DNA of 64,000 bases, taken from NCBI GenBank assembly GCA_963750535.1, contig CAVVRF010000002.1, positions 62,001 to 126,000 on the forward strand. The letters are read 5' to 3'. The notes under the pieces are model-generated. The model saw nothing but the letters and a program-made list of their open reading frames with translations. It was not told the DNA's origin and did no database searches. This DNA is from JAKFWF01 sp963750535. Its GTDB lineage: Bacteria > Pseudomonadota > Alphaproteobacteria > Rhizobiales > Hyphomicrobiaceae. The position numbers and the translations under genes are program-made. Below are positions 26,521 through 35,903 of the stretch, piece after piece. The first letter of the stretch is position 1. Each line of letters starts with the position of its first letter.

Positions 26521-28341
26521 ATGTCGTTCGTCAATCCCAGCGCCTTCACCACCCGCCCCGAGATCGACGGCACGTTCGGCGTCGCCGCCACGACCCACTG
26601 GATCGCCACCGCGGTCGCCATGGGCATTCTCGAGCGCGGCGGCAACGCGTTCGACGCCGGCATCGCCGCCGCCTTCACCTTGCAGGTGGTCGAGCCGCAC
26701 CTCAACGGTCCCGGCGGCGACGTGCCGGTGATCCTGTTCGACGCCCGCGAGCACAAGGGGCGGGGCGCACCGGTGGTCGTGTGCGGCCAGGGCCCGGCGC
26801 CGGCCGGCGCGACGATCGCGCATTACCGCGGCCACCTCGGGCTCGACATCATCCCCGGCACCGGCCTGCTCGCGGCGTGCATCCCCGGCACCTTCGACAC
26901 CTACATGCTGATCCTCGAGCGGCACGGCACGATGCAGCTGCGCGACGTGCTCGAGGCGGCGATCGGCTACGCGCGCAACGGCCACCCGCTGGTCGAGCGC
27001 GCGGTGGCGACGATCGAGACGGTGCGCGACCTGTTCCGCGAGCACTGGCCAACCTCGGCCGCCGTCTACCTGCCAGGCGGCACGGTACCGCGACCGGCGA
27101 CGCTGTTTCGCAACGTCCGCCACGCCGAGACCTACGAGCGGATCCTGCACGAGGCCGAAGCCGGCGGCGGCGGCCGCGAGGTGGTGATACGCCGTGCCCG
27201 CAAGGTGTGGAGCGAGGGCTTCGTCGCCGAGGCGATCGGCACATTCTGCCGCGAGCAGGAGGTGCTGGATGTCAGTGGCCGGCGCCACGCCGGCGTGCTG
27301 ACCGCGCACGACATGGCGACCTGGCAGCCGACCATCGAGGCGCCGGTGCACCTCGACTACAAGGGGTTGCGCGTGTTCAAGCCGGGACCATGGACCCAGG
27401 GCCCGGTGCTGCTGCAGCAGCTCGCGCTGCTCAAGGGCTTCGACCTCGACCGCCTGAGCGCCACCGATCCCGACTTCGTCCACCTCGTCATCGAGTGCGC
27501 CAAGCTCGCCTATGCCGATCGCGAGAAATTCTACGGCGACCCGCTGTTCGCGAAGGTGCCGATGGATACGCTGCTGAGCGAGGCCTACAATGCCGAACGG
27601 CGACGGCTGGTCGACATGGGCCGCGCCGACATGACGCAGCGGCCCGGTACGATCGCCGGCTTCGGCGGTGACGTCATCGTCAAGGGCATCGCCGGAGAGC
27701 GTACCGCCGTCAGCGCGTCCGGCGCCGGCGAGCCGACGGTCGGCCGCATGGGCCAGTCGCGCGGCGACACCGTCCACATCGACGTCATCGACCGCCAGGG
27801 CAACATGTTCTCGGCCACGCCGTCCGGCGGCTGGCTGCAATCGTCGCCGGTGATACCCGCCCTCGGCTTCCCGCTCGGCAGCCGCGCCCAGATGTTCTGG
27901 CTCGAGGAGGGCCAGCCGGGCTCGCTGGCGCCCGGCAAGCGGCCCCGCTCCACCCTGTCGGTCGGCATGGCCTTCCGCGACGGCGAGCCCTATATGAGCT
28001 GGGGGACGCCGGGCGGCGATCAGCAGGATCAATGGTCGACCCAGCTGTTCCTGCGCCACGTCCACTGGGGTATGAACCTGCAGGAGGCAATCGACGCGCC
28101 GGCATGGCACATCGAGCACTTTCCGGCCTCGTTCTGGCCCCGTGCCGCCCGGCCGGGCGTGGTTGCGGTGGAGGACAGGCTGCCTGGCGCGACGATCCAG
28201 GAGCTCAAGCGACGCGGTCACAAGGTCGAGATCAGCGGCACCTGGAGCGAGGGTCGACTGACCGCCGCGAGTCAGGAAGGTCCGCGGCGAAAGGCCGCCG
28301 CCAATCCGCGCGGCATGCAGGGATACGCGGCAGGCCGCTAG
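26521..28341 (+). CDS. Gamma-glutamyltransferase family protein
   Basis: Ntn-hydrolase of the GGT family, 606 residues. The N-terminal half has the fold signature IATAVAMGILERGGNAFDAGIAAAFTLQVVEPHLNGPGGD. The predicted self-cleavage and nucleophile threonine lies in SRGDTVHIDVIDRQGN near residue 420, followed by GGWLQSSPVIPALGFPLGSRAQMFW and PRSTLSVGMAFRDGEP. No signal peptide is seen, so it would be cytosolic, and the substrate may not be glutathione. Its stop TAG is part of the CTAG end of the palindromic repeat at 28338. Confidence 0.9.
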   Translation: MSFVNPSAFTTRPEIDGTFGVAATTHWIATAVAMGILERGGNAFDAGIAAAFTLQVVEPHLNGPGGDVPVILFDAREHKGRGAPVVVCGQGPAPAGATIAHYRGHLGLDIIPGTGLLAACIPGTFDTYMLILERHGTMQLRDVLEAAIGYARNGHPLVERAVATIETVRDLFREHWPTSAAVYLPGGTVPRPATLFRNVRHAETYERILHEAEAGGGGREVVIRRARKVWSEGFVAEAIGTFCREQEVLDVSGRRHAGVLTAHDMATWQPTIEAPVHLDYKGLRVFKPGPWTQGPVLLQQLALLKGFDLDRLSATDPDFVHLVIECAKLAYADREKFYGDPLFAKVPMDTLLSEAYNAERRRLVDMGRADMTQRPGTIAGFGGDVIVKGIAGERTAVSASGAGEPTVGRMGQSRGDTVHIDVIDRQGNMFSATPSGGWLQSSPVIPALGFPLGSRAQMFWLEEGQPGSLAPGKRPRSTLSVGMAFRDGEPYMSWGTPGGDQQDQWSTQLFLRHVHWGMNLQEAIDAPAWHIEHFPASFWPRAARPGVVAVEDRLPGATIQELKRRGHKVEISGTWSEGRLTAASQEGPRRKAAANPRGMQGYAAGR

Positions 28342-28414
28342 TGTGATGATTCCGAAGTTCGCAATCACCTCCCGGCAACACCGAGTTGCGACCTTCGGAA
28401 TCTAAATCACATTA
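28338..28414. mobile_element. Type C palindromic MITE-like hairpin
   Basis: CTAGTGTGATGATTCCGAAG on the left pairs with CTTCGGAATCTAAATCACA on the right, the same arms as the repeat at 7540 in opposite orientation. The left CTAG provides the TAG stop of the gamma-glutamyltransferase gene (28339-28341). The right end has decayed to CACATTAAG and runs directly into the type A copy. Confidence 0.82.
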
Positions 28415-28490
28415 AGTGTGGCGATTTCGAAGTCCGCTTCATACTTGCGGCATACTCCAGTGCGGACTTCGAAATCATAAGCCACACTAG
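28413..28490. mobile_element. Type A palindromic MITE-like hairpin
   Basis: AAGTGTGGCGATTTCGAAGT plus CCGC pairs with GCGGACTTCGAAAT and GCCACACTAG; the right arm has five extra bases (CATAA). The loop CTTGCGGCATACTCCAGT is kept in the copy at 32243. Together with the 13-bp spacer and the type B element after it, this forms a composite unit repeated almost unchanged at 32243-32406. Confidence 0.85.
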
Positions 28491-28503
28491 AAGCTTGGAT
28501 TTG

Positions 28504-28577
28504 CTAGTGTCCTTGTCGATCGCGAAGTTCGTCCGATAGCCATGCGAATGAAGCGAACTTCGCGATCGGGACACTAG
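28504..28577. mobile_element. Type B palindromic MITE-like hairpin
   Basis: CTAGTGTCC at the left and GGGACACTAG at the right enclose GATCGCGAAGTTCG and CGAACTTCGCGATC as an inner stem, with the loop TCCGATAGCCATGCGAATGA. CTAG-bounded at both ends. Near-identical to 32333-32406 and, in shortened form, to 37164-37228. Confidence 0.85.
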
Positions 28578-28663
28578 GATCAATGGCTTGCCGAGACAGG
28601 TGGCCCGCCGGGCCAGCGCGTGCACCAAGTGGCGTTGCGCAAAGCCATGACACCAGAGGGCCG

Positions 28664-29440
28664 ATGCACCTCGACGTGACCGATCTCAGGGATTTCTATG
28701 CCCGCCCGCTCGGGCAGATCACCCGTCGCGTGCTGGCACGGCGGATACGGCGGCGCTGGCCCAGCGTGAAGGACCAGACGCTGATCGGGCTCGGCTTCGC
28801 GACACCCTATCTCGGTACGTTCCGTGGCGAGGCGCGGCGAGTCGGTGCGCTGATGCCGGCGGGGCAGGGCGCGCTGGTCTGGCCGGCCACCGGCGACACC
28901 ATGAGCGTGCTGGTCGACGAGGAGCGGTTGCCGCTGTCCGACAACAGCGTCGATCGCCTGCTCGCCGTCCACTGCCTGGAAATTGCCGAGCGCGTCCGGC
29001 CGCTGCTTCGCGAGATCTGGCGCGTGCTGGCTCCCAATGGGCGGCTGATGATGGTCGTGCCAAATCGGCGCAGCGTATGGGCGCGCCTCGACAGCACCCC
29101 GTTCGGGCATGGCCGCCCGTACAGCCGCCGCCAGCTCGAGCGGCTGCTCGCCGACGCGCTGTTCACGCCGATCGAGATGACGCACGCCCTGTACCTGCCG
29201 CCGATCGAACGGCGGTTCATGCTGCGATCGGCAACCAGCTTCGAGCGGCTCGGCAGCGGCCTGACGCCAACCTTCGGCGGCGTGATCATCGTCGAGGCGA
29301 AGAAGGAGGTCATGGCGCCGCTCGGCTCGACGGCGCGGGCAAAGCGCGCCGTTCCGGTTCGCGAAGGCCTGGCCACGACGACCGGCGAGCGACTGGCGGG
29401 CAAGGACCATCTCGCGATTTCGACGGCGAGCCCCACCTGA
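28664..29440 (+). CDS. Class I SAM-dependent methyltransferase
   Basis: About 258 residues from MHLDVTDLRDFYARPLGQIT. The fold is recognised from PLSDNSVDRLLAVHCLEIAE (the acidic loop and strand 4) and LREIWRVLAPNGRLMMVVPNR (strand 5 region) typical of Methyltransf_11 proteins. The usual GxGxG is replaced by LIGLGFATPYLG near residue 45. In other alphaproteobacteria this type often stands next to gloB, but no gloB is seen here. The acceptor is unknown. The C-terminus is lysine/arginine rich. Repeats 28338-28577 lie just upstream and may carry its promoter. Confidence 0.83.
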   Translation: MHLDVTDLRDFYARPLGQITRRVLARRIRRRWPSVKDQTLIGLGFATPYLGTFRGEARRVGALMPAGQGALVWPATGDTMSVLVDEERLPLSDNSVDRLLAVHCLEIAERVRPLLREIWRVLAPNGRLMMVVPNRRSVWARLDSTPFGHGRPYSRRQLERLLADALFTPIEMTHALYLPPIERRFMLRSATSFERLGSGLTPTFGGVIIVEAKKEVMAPLGSTARAKRAVPVREGLATTTGERLAGKDHLAISTASPT

Positions 29441-29457
29441 CGTGCAGTGCCGGCGGG

Positions 29458-29871
29458 TCAGGCGCAGATCGCCGCCGCAGCGGCCGGCCGGCGACGCAGC
29501 CCGACGATCTCGAGCCCGGCCAGGATCGCCACCGCGACAGCCTGAACGATCACGAATGCGGTCCCGAGCGCATTCGGTGCGATGCCGCCGGCGAGCAGCA
29601 GCCAGATGCTGCCGGCAACCCATCCGACGTTGCCGACGATGACCAGCCACACCGCCGCCGGCCACTCGCCGGCGCGCGCCGCCGCCAGCAGGATGAACGC
29701 CGCGATCGGAAGCAGGCTCGCGCCGGCCGCCATCAGCAGTCCGGCGGGCAACCGGGTGAGGTCGGCAATCGCGCCGCTGCCGAGTGTCATGGCGAGGCCG
29801 CTCGCCGCGCAGGTGACCGCGTCGGCAAGCAGGACCCGTTGCAGGAAGCGGGGGTGATCGATCAGAGCCAT
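29458..29871 (-). CDS. Four-helix membrane protein divergent from an XRE regulator
   Basis: Not recognised beyond being integral to the membrane. 137 residues from the ATG at 29871, which has GGAGA seven bases upstream. Four hydrophobic helices: AVTCAASGLAMTLGSGA, LLMAAGASLLPIAAFILLAA, AAVWLVIVGNVGWVAGSIWLLLA and FVIVQAVAVAILAGLEI. The shape resembles small SPW/DUF-type bundle proteins. The divergent XRE regulator and the palindrome between them suggest that this gene is the regulator's main target. Confidence 0.72.
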   Translation of the reverse strand: MALIDHPRFLQRVLLADAVTCAASGLAMTLGSGAIADLTRLPAGLLMAAGASLLPIAAFILLAAARAGEWPAAVWLVIVGNVGWVAGSIWLLLAGGIAPNALGTAFVIVQAVAVAILAGLEIVGLRRRPAAAAAICA

Positions 29872-29979
29872 GTCGTCTCTCCTTGCTGTTGTGGCTTCGG
29901 ATTTCCCGATCCTGCATCGAGGGAGAGCGTCGCGGCGATTAAGCGGGAGGTAATCGGCCAGCGAAAAGTTTCGCCGCGC

Positions 29980-29996
29980 ATTACTTGCAAGGTAAT
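29980..29996. promoter_or_regulatory. Putative operator in the divergent promoter region
   Basis: ATTACTTGCAAGGTAAT is a 17-base near-perfect dyad (ATTAC, TTGCAA core, GTAAT) placed 36 bp before the XRE regulator start and 108 bp before the divergent membrane gene. A further GGTAAT half-site lies at 29949-29954. Good candidate binding site for the adjacent regulator. Function inferred. Confidence 0.5.
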
Positions 29997-30031
29997 TGAA
30001 ATGCGGCACCGAGCGCCGGTAGCCTCCGGGC

Positions 30032-30832
30032 ATGAGCCACAACCCAGCGATCCTCGGCGATCTGTTCCGTTCCTGGCGCTCGCAGCGCCATATGAGCCAG
30101 CTCGCGCTCGCCACCGAGGCCGAGATCTCGCAGAAGCACCTGAGCTTCATCGAGAGCGGGCGAGCGCAACCGTCGCGCGAGATGGTGCTGCACCTCGCCG
30201 AGCAGCTGGATGTGCCACTGCGGGAGCGCAATGCCCTGCTGATCGCCGCCGGCTATGCGCCGAGCTTCCGCGACCGGCCCCTCTGCGATCCCGCACTCGA
30301 TCGCGCCCGCTCGACCATCGACCTCATTCTCAAGGCCCACGAGCCCAATCCGGCGCTCACGGTCGACCGGACATGGACCATGGTCGCGGCCAATGCAGCG
30401 GTGCCGCCGCTGCTCGCCGGTGTCGACCCGGAGCTGATGAAGCCACCGGTCAACGTCATGCGCCTGAGCCTGCACCCGCGAGGACTGGCGCCGCAGATCG
30501 CAAATCTCGCGGAATGGCGCGCGCATCTGCTGGAGCGGCTGCGGCGGCAGTGGCGGCTGACCCGAGACCACAGGATCGATGACCTGTTGACGGAGCTTGC
30601 CGCCTATCCCGGCGGTGCAAGGCAGCGCCAGCCGCCGCATGCCCATGCCGACGAGATCGCCGTGCCGTTGCGGCTGCGCACGCACGCGGGCGTCCTGTCG
30701 TTCCTCAGCACCGTCACCGTATTCGGTACCGCGGTCGAGATCACGCTCGCCGAGCTGTCGCTCGAGGCGTTCTATCCGGCCGACGAGGCAACGTCGGCGG
30801 CGATGCAGGCGATGCGCCGCCCGGCCGGCTGA
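30032..30832 (+). CDS. XRE-family regulator with MmyB-like ligand domain
   Basis: Cytosolic transcription factor, 266 residues. The N-terminal helix-turn-helix covers residues 10-65 (LFRSWRSQRHMSQLALATEA, then EISQKHLSFIESGRAQPSRE). The C-terminal MmyB/MLTR-type domain is marked by YAPSFRDRPL, LTVDRTWTMVAANAAVPPLL and the end FYPADEATSAAMQAM. In this family the second domain binds a small hydrophobic or fatty ligand. Divergent genes are normally regulated by it, here the membrane protein at 29458, with a 17-base dyad between them. Confidence 0.9.
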   Translation: MSHNPAILGDLFRSWRSQRHMSQLALATEAEISQKHLSFIESGRAQPSREMVLHLAEQLDVPLRERNALLIAAGYAPSFRDRPLCDPALDRARSTIDLILKAHEPNPALTVDRTWTMVAANAAVPPLLAGVDPELMKPPVNVMRLSLHPRGLAPQIANLAEWRAHLLERLRRQWRLTRDHRIDDLLTELAAYPGGARQRQPPHAHADEIAVPLRLRTHAGVLSFLSTVTVFGTAVEITLAELSLEAFYPADEATSAAMQAMRRPAG

Positions 30833-30845
30833 GCCGCTTGCGGCA

Positions 30846-32208
30846 TCAGGCGGGCAGCGGCACTCCGGCCGCGACAAATGCGGCGCGCTGCCGGTCGGCG
30901 ACGGCGGTGACGTCGAAGTCCGCCATCTGCTCATTGAACAGGCGATGCCAGTTCTGCTTTGCGTCGAGGTGCAGGAAGACGCCGCCGAGACCGATCGCGG
31001 CGCGATCCATGAACACGAACTCGCGCGGCACCGTGACCGGCCCCTTCTCCTTCAGGATCCGGTGCACGCCGAACGCCTCGCGGCGGCCATACTCGGCGGG
31101 CGTCGTGCCCTCGGCGATGGTCCGCTCGCGGTCATCGAGCAGCGGCCCGTAGATGAAGCGGGCCCACATGTTCATCGCCTCGATGATGTCCTTGTTCAGC
31201 CCCGTGAAGCCCCAGCTCTCGTAGGCGTGGACGACCCGCGCCTGGTCGCCATCGAGCAGGCCATTGTAGAGGTCGACCACGCCCTGCACGAACTTGGTCG
31301 GGAAGGTGCGGATGCAGCCGTAGTCGAGCAGGTTGATGCCGGCGGGTCGGCCGTCATCGCCCTCGAAAATCGTGTAGTTGCCGAGGTGGGGATCGCCGTG
31401 GATGACGCCGTAGTGGCTGAACGGATACCACCAGGCGGTGAACATTGCCCGCGCGATGACGTTGCGATCCTCGAGCGGCGCGGTCTTGTACTCGAGCAGC
31501 CGCCGCCCTTCGAGCCAGGTCATCGACAGCAGCCGCCGGCTCGAGACCTCCGGCAGGACGTCGGGCACCCGGATCGCCGGCTTGCCCGCCAGGATGCTGC
31601 GATATAGCGCGATATGGCTCGCCTCGAGCTGATAGTCGAGCTCCTCGCGCAGGCGCGCCGAGATCTCCTTGATGATCTCGGTGGTGTCGACCGCCGGATC
31701 CATGCGGGCGTGGATGCCGAACACGACTTTCAATTGCGTGACATCGGCCTCGACTGCAGATTGCATGTCGGGGTACTGCAACTTGACCGCGAGCGCACGG
31801 CCGTCGAGCGACGTCGCCTTGTGCACCTGCCCAAGCGATGCGGAGGCCGAGGCGGCCGGTTCGAAGCTCTTGAATTTCGACTGCCATTGCGGACCGAGCT
31901 CGGCCACCATGCGGCGCTTGACGAACGCCGGCCCCATCGCCGGCGCCTGCGCCTGCAGCTGCGCCAGCTCGCGCGCGTATTCGGGCGGCAGCGCCTCGGG
32001 GATCGTCGACAACAGCTGGGCGAGCTTCATGATCGGCCCCTTGAGGCCGCCGAGCGCCGCCGCGAGCTCGATAGCGTTGCGGTTGTCGTCGGCCTGGAAG
32101 TCCGAACAGGCGCTGGCCGGCGACCCTCGCCGCCACCGCGCCGACATTGGTCCCGACCCTCACGTAGCGGGCCGCCCGCGCTGAAAATCGATTGTCCTCG
32201 TTGCTCAT
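30846..32208 (-). CDS. ABC1/UbiB-family atypical kinase (frameshift near 5' end)
   Basis: Protein-kinase-like ATPase of the ABC1/UbiB/COQ8 family, about 453 residues once one surplus base near 32101 is ignored. The N-terminus MSNEDNRFSARAARYVRVG is then joined to DDNRNAIELAAALGGLKGPI. The family's first motif is MKLAQ here rather than the usual KxGQ; the alanine-rich loop is ASASLGQVHKA, the catalytic loop IHGDPHLGNY and the metal-binding motif NLLDYGCIRT. Members support ubiquinone or other lipid metabolism and bind ADP more readily than they phosphorylate protein. The composite repeat 32243-32406 lies directly upstream. Confidence 0.88.
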
Positions 32209-32242
32209 GCAGCTCGCGTCTCCGCCGGTGCGAATGCCCACC

Positions 32243-32319
32243 AAGTGTGGCGATTTCGAAGTCCGCTTCATGCTTGCGGCATACTCCAGTGCGGACTTCG
32301 AAATCATAAGCCACACTAG
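32243..32319. mobile_element. Type A palindromic MITE-like hairpin
   Basis: Second copy of the 28413-28490 hairpin, with one visible loop change (CATGCTTGCGG for CATACTTGCGG) and the same AAG left end in place of CTAG. The sharing of the decayed left end shows that both copies descend from the same composite rather than two independent insertions. Confidence 0.87.
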
Positions 32320-32332
32320 AAGCTTGGATTTG

Positions 32333-32406
32333 CTAGTGTCCTTATCGATCGCGAAGTTCGTCCGATAGCCATGCGAATGAAGCGAGCTTCGCGATCGGGA
32401 CACTAG
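32333..32406. mobile_element. Type B palindromic MITE-like hairpin
   Basis: Second copy of the 28504-28577 hairpin, separated from its type A partner by the same 13-bp spacer (AAGCTTGGATTTG). It lies between the divergent UbiB-like and MFS genes, so here it may influence two promoters. Confidence 0.87.
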
Positions 32407-32559
32407 CGATATGTAGGCGCAGCGGACCCTCCGACACAGGGCTTTTACGCGAAATCGGGATGCCAGGTCAGCAGATTGACATGGTGTAGCGCCTCCCGCT
32501 TCGGCTACCTTGCGCACCGCCCCGCCCCGTAACACGTCCAGTGTCGAAGATCGCTATCC

Positions 32560-33845
32560 GTGCAACCCAGCCCCTCGCCCGCCGATCCGGGCCAAGCCTC
32601 CAAGATCGATCGCTGGCTGACGTGGCTGCGGCAGCCGATGCAGCGGTCGGTGCTGGCACTCGGCATCTCACAAATCATCGGCTGGGGCACCACGGTTTAT
32701 GCGCTCGGCGTGCTGTCGAAGCCGATCGTGGACGAGACGGGATGGCGCACCGACCTCGTGATCGCCGGCATCACCGTGGCGCTGCTCGCGTCCGGCCTCG
32801 TCTCCACCTCCGTCGGCCGGCTGATCGACCGCCGTGGCGGCCGGTTCGTCATGATGATCGGCTCGGCGGCGATCGCCCTGCTGCAGGTGGCGCTCGCAGT
32901 CTCTGGCAGCCTGCCCTTCTACCTCGCCGCCTGGGCGCTGCTCGGCGTCGCCATGCGCATGAGCCTCTACGACGCGGCGTTCGTGGCGCTGGTCCAGGTC
33001 AACCCGATCCACGGCCGCACGGCGATCTCCTATCTGACGCTGTTCGGCAGCTTCGCCTCGACGATCTTCTGGCCGATCGGGCATGCGCTGGCCCAGCTGC
33101 TCGGCTGGCGCGCGACCTTTCTCGTGTTCGCGGCGATGAACCTGCTGATCTGCCTGCCGCTGCACTGGTGGGGATTGGGCGCGCGCGAAGGCAGCACCGC
33201 CGCCGCTACGAAGCCGGCGACCGGCGGCGCCAGCGGCCGCCACCCACTCGACCGTGCTCGACGGCGCCGCCCGCCGCGTCGCCATGGTTCTGTTCGCCGT
33301 CGTGATCTCGGCCTGCGCGTTCGCCTTCGGTGCGCTGGCGGTGCTGCTGCCGGCGGTGCTCGAGGCCAGCGGGATCTCGCGCGGCGAGGCGGTATTCCTC
33401 GCATCGGTCAAGGGGTTCGCCCAGTTCTTCGGCCGTGTCTGCGAGATCCGCTACGGCGGAAACCTCGGCATTCTGACGGTCGGGCGGTTCGCGGTCGCCT
33501 GCCTGCCGCTATCGTTCGCCTTCCTGCTGTTCGGCGGCGGCGGCTTTGCCATGGCGCTCGTCTTCACGCTGCTGTTCGGCGTCTCCAACGGCCTGCTGAC
33601 GATCGTGCGCGGCGCGGTGCCGCTGGTGCTGTTCGGCCCGGTCGGCTACGGCGCCGTCCTTGGCCTGCTCGCAACGCCCTATCTGATCATGAACGCCAGC
33701 GCGCCGGTGCTGCTCGCGGCGCTGGTCGAGCAGACGCAGCTACGTCGCCGGGGAATGGGTGCTGCTGGCCTCTGGCGTCGTGGCCGTGGCCGCCATGGAG
33801 ATCATGGCGGTGTGGTACCAGGGGCTGCAGCGGCGGCAGTCCTGA
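32560..33845 (+). CDS. MFS transporter (two frameshifts in this sequence)
   Basis: Twelve-helix major facilitator, about 427 residues after ignoring extra bases near 33243 and 33740. The start is a GTG (MQPSPSPADPGQASKIDR). The N-terminal half has QIIGWGTTVYALGVLSKPIV, motif A VGRLIDRRGGRFVMM and FWPIGHALAQLLGWRATFLV. The second frame gives MVLFAVVISACAFAFGALAV and NGLLTIVRGAVPLVLFG, and the third gives the end YVAGEWVLLASGVVAVAAME. It resembles oxalate/monocarboxylate-type MFS permeases rather than drug exporters. Substrate unknown. Confidence 0.83.
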
Positions 33846-33872
33846 TGGCCGTCAGGGTCTGCGCGGCGGCGG

Positions 33873-35786
33873 CTATACCGCGACCTGCGTCCCGACCTCG
33901 ACCACGCGGTCGGTCGGGATCTGGAAGTAGGTGGTGGCGTCCTGCGCCGAGCCCGCCAGCACGATGAACAGCCGCTCCTGCCAGCCCGGCATCTCCGACT
34001 TCACGGTCGGCCGCAACGAGCGGCGCGACAGGAAGAACGACGTCGCGGCCATCTCGATGTTGAGGTCCTTCTTGCGGCACAAGGTCAGCACGCGCGGAAT
34101 GCTCGGCGTCTCCATGAAGCCGAACAGACAGGTCACGCGGATGAACCCGTCCGAGATCTTCTCCAGCGTGACGCGCTCGCTGTTCGGCACCCGTGGGCTG
34201 TCGGCGACCTTGATCGACAGGATGATGTTGCGTTCGTGCAACACGCGATTGTGCTTCAGGTTGTGCATCAGCGAGGTCGGCGCGGCCTCCGGATCGCCGG
34301 TCAGGAATACGGCGGTACCTGGCACCCGGTGCGGCGGCTTTGCCTCGAGCTTGCGGATCAGCCAGTCGAGGTCGGCCTCATTCTTGCGCGTCTCCTTGGC
34401 GAGCAGGCGCGAGCCCCGGATCCAGGTCAGCATGGTGAGCGCGACGGTACCGGCGATCAGGATCGGCAGCCAGCCGCCCTCGAGCACCTTGAGCAGGTTC
34501 GCCGAGAAGAAGATCTGCTCGACCAGGGCCAGCGGCAGGATCGTCGCGACCGCCTTCCACACCGGCCACTTCCAGCACTTCCAGATCACGAAGAAGGCCA
34601 TGATGCTGTCGATCACCATCGCCGCCGTGACCGAGACGCCGTAGGCCGCCGCCAGCTTGCTCGAGCTGCCGAAGAACGTCACCACGGTGAACACGCACAA
34701 GAACAGCATGAAGTTGACCCGCGGCAGGTAGATCTGCCCGGCGACGCTCTCGGACGTGTGCTTGATGGCGAGCCGCGGCAAAAGCCCGAGCTGGATCGCC
34801 TGCCGGGTCAGCGAGAACGCGCCGGTGATCACCGCCTGGCTGGCGATGACGGTCGCAACCGTCGCCAGGATCACCATCGGGATCAGTGCCCAATCGGGAT
34901 AGAGCCGGTAGAACGGGTTCTCGATCGCCGACGGATCGCTCATCACGAGCGCGCCCTGGCCGAGATAGTTGAGGATCAGCGCCGGCAGCACCAGCCCGAG
35001 CCAGGCCATCTGGATCGGCTTGCGTCCGAAATGGCCGAGATCGGCGTAGAGCGCCTCGGCGCCCGTCACCGCGAGGAACACCAGGCCCATGGTGGTGAGG
35101 CCGATGAGGCCGTGGGTCAGCGCGAAATGGATGCCGTAGTAAGGGTTGAAGGCAAGGAACACGTGCGGATCGTCGACGATGTGCCTGAGGCCGCCGATCG
35201 CCATGGCGACGAACCACAGGATCGTCACCGGTCCAAAGAACGCGGCCACCTTTGCGGTGCCGCGCGATTGCACGAAGAACAGCCCGACCAGCACGATGAG
35301 GGCAATCGGCAGGACCGTCTTCTCCAGCGCCGGCGTCACGAGCTTCAGGCCTTCGACGGCCGATAGCACCGAGATCGCCGGGGTGATCACCGCATCGCCG
35401 TAGAAGAACGACACGCCAGCGATTCCAAGCCCCAGCAGCAGCGGAGCGCTGCGCTTGGCCACCGACTGGCCGAGCGCCATCAGCGCGAACGTGCCGCCCT
35501 CGCCCTTGTTGTCGGCGCGCAGCAGGATCAGCACGTACTTCAGCGTGACGATCAGGAACAGCACCCAAATGATCAGCGACAGCACGCCGATCACCGGCTC
35601 GCGGCCGCTGACGCCATGATCCTTGGCCGCGACGACGGCTTCCTTGAACGCATAGAGCGGGCTCGTGCCGATATCACCGTAAACGACCCCGATCGACCCC
35701 ACGGTGAGGGACCAGAAGTTCCGATTTTGGTGGTGATCCGATTGAGCTGGCTCAGCGCCTTGGGCAGCCAACGAGCTTTGTGCCAT
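33873..35786 (-). CDS. kup: Kup/Trk-type low-affinity potassium uptake protein
   Basis: Potassium/proton symporter of the KUP family, about 637 residues with 12 membrane helices and a cytosolic C-terminal domain of roughly 150 residues. The hallmark first helix GSIGVVYGDIGTSPLYAFKE is present, followed by RADNKGEGGTFALMAL and SFFYGDAVITPAISVLSAVEG with the charged residues of the ion path. The C-terminal part retains GTAVFLTGDPEAAPTSLMHNLKHN. The ATG at 35786 (AGAGGT upstream) is preferred over the in-frame GTG three codons before. Confidence 0.95.
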   Translation of the reverse strand: MAQSSLAAQGAEPAQSDHHQNRNFWSLTVGSIGVVYGDIGTSPLYAFKEAVVAAKDHGVSGREPVIGVLSLIIWVLFLIVTLKYVLILLRADNKGEGGTFALMALGQSVAKRSAPLLLGLGIAGVSFFYGDAVITPAISVLSAVEGLKLVTPALEKTVLPIALIVLVGLFFVQSRGTAKVAAFFGPVTILWFVAMAIGGLRHIVDDPHVFLAFNPYYGIHFALTHGLIGLTTMGLVFLAVTGAEALYADLGHFGRKPIQMAWLGLVLPALILNYLGQGALVMSDPSAIENPFYRLYPDWALIPMVILATVATVIASQAVITGAFSLTRQAIQLGLLPRLAIKHTSESVAGQIYLPRVNFMLFLCVFTVVTFFGSSSKLAAAYGVSVTAAMVIDSIMAFFVIWKCWKWPVWKAVATILPLALVEQIFFSANLLKVLEGGWLPILIAGTVALTMLTWIRGSRLLAKETRKNEADLDWLIRKLEAKPPHRVPGTAVFLTGDPEAAPTSLMHNLKHNRVLHERNIILSIKVADSPRVPNSERVTLEKISDGFIRVTCLFGFMETPSIPRVLTLCRKKDLNIEMAATSFFLSRRSLRPTVKSEMPGWQERLFIVLAGSAQDATTYFQIPTDRVVEVGTQVAV

Positions 35787-35903
35787 TCGTGGCACCTCTG
35801 ATGCGATACGCTGCCCGGCAGCGCGGATTGGCGGGCTCTATACTCTGCCTATCTGGTCAAGCATAGTCATAATTTCGCGTATCGATCGGAAGTTCCCCGA
35901 GGA

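Noticed and set aside
25876..28368. 830-codon open frame antisense to the gamma-glutamyltransferase gene
   Set aside because: No family motif or ribosome site; the plus strand encodes a complete enzyme with its catalytic threonine motif.
28407..28628. Small open frame within the repeats, repeated in translation near 32240
   Set aside because: The shared peptide exists only because both copies of the composite hairpin repeat are open in one frame; there is no ribosome site.
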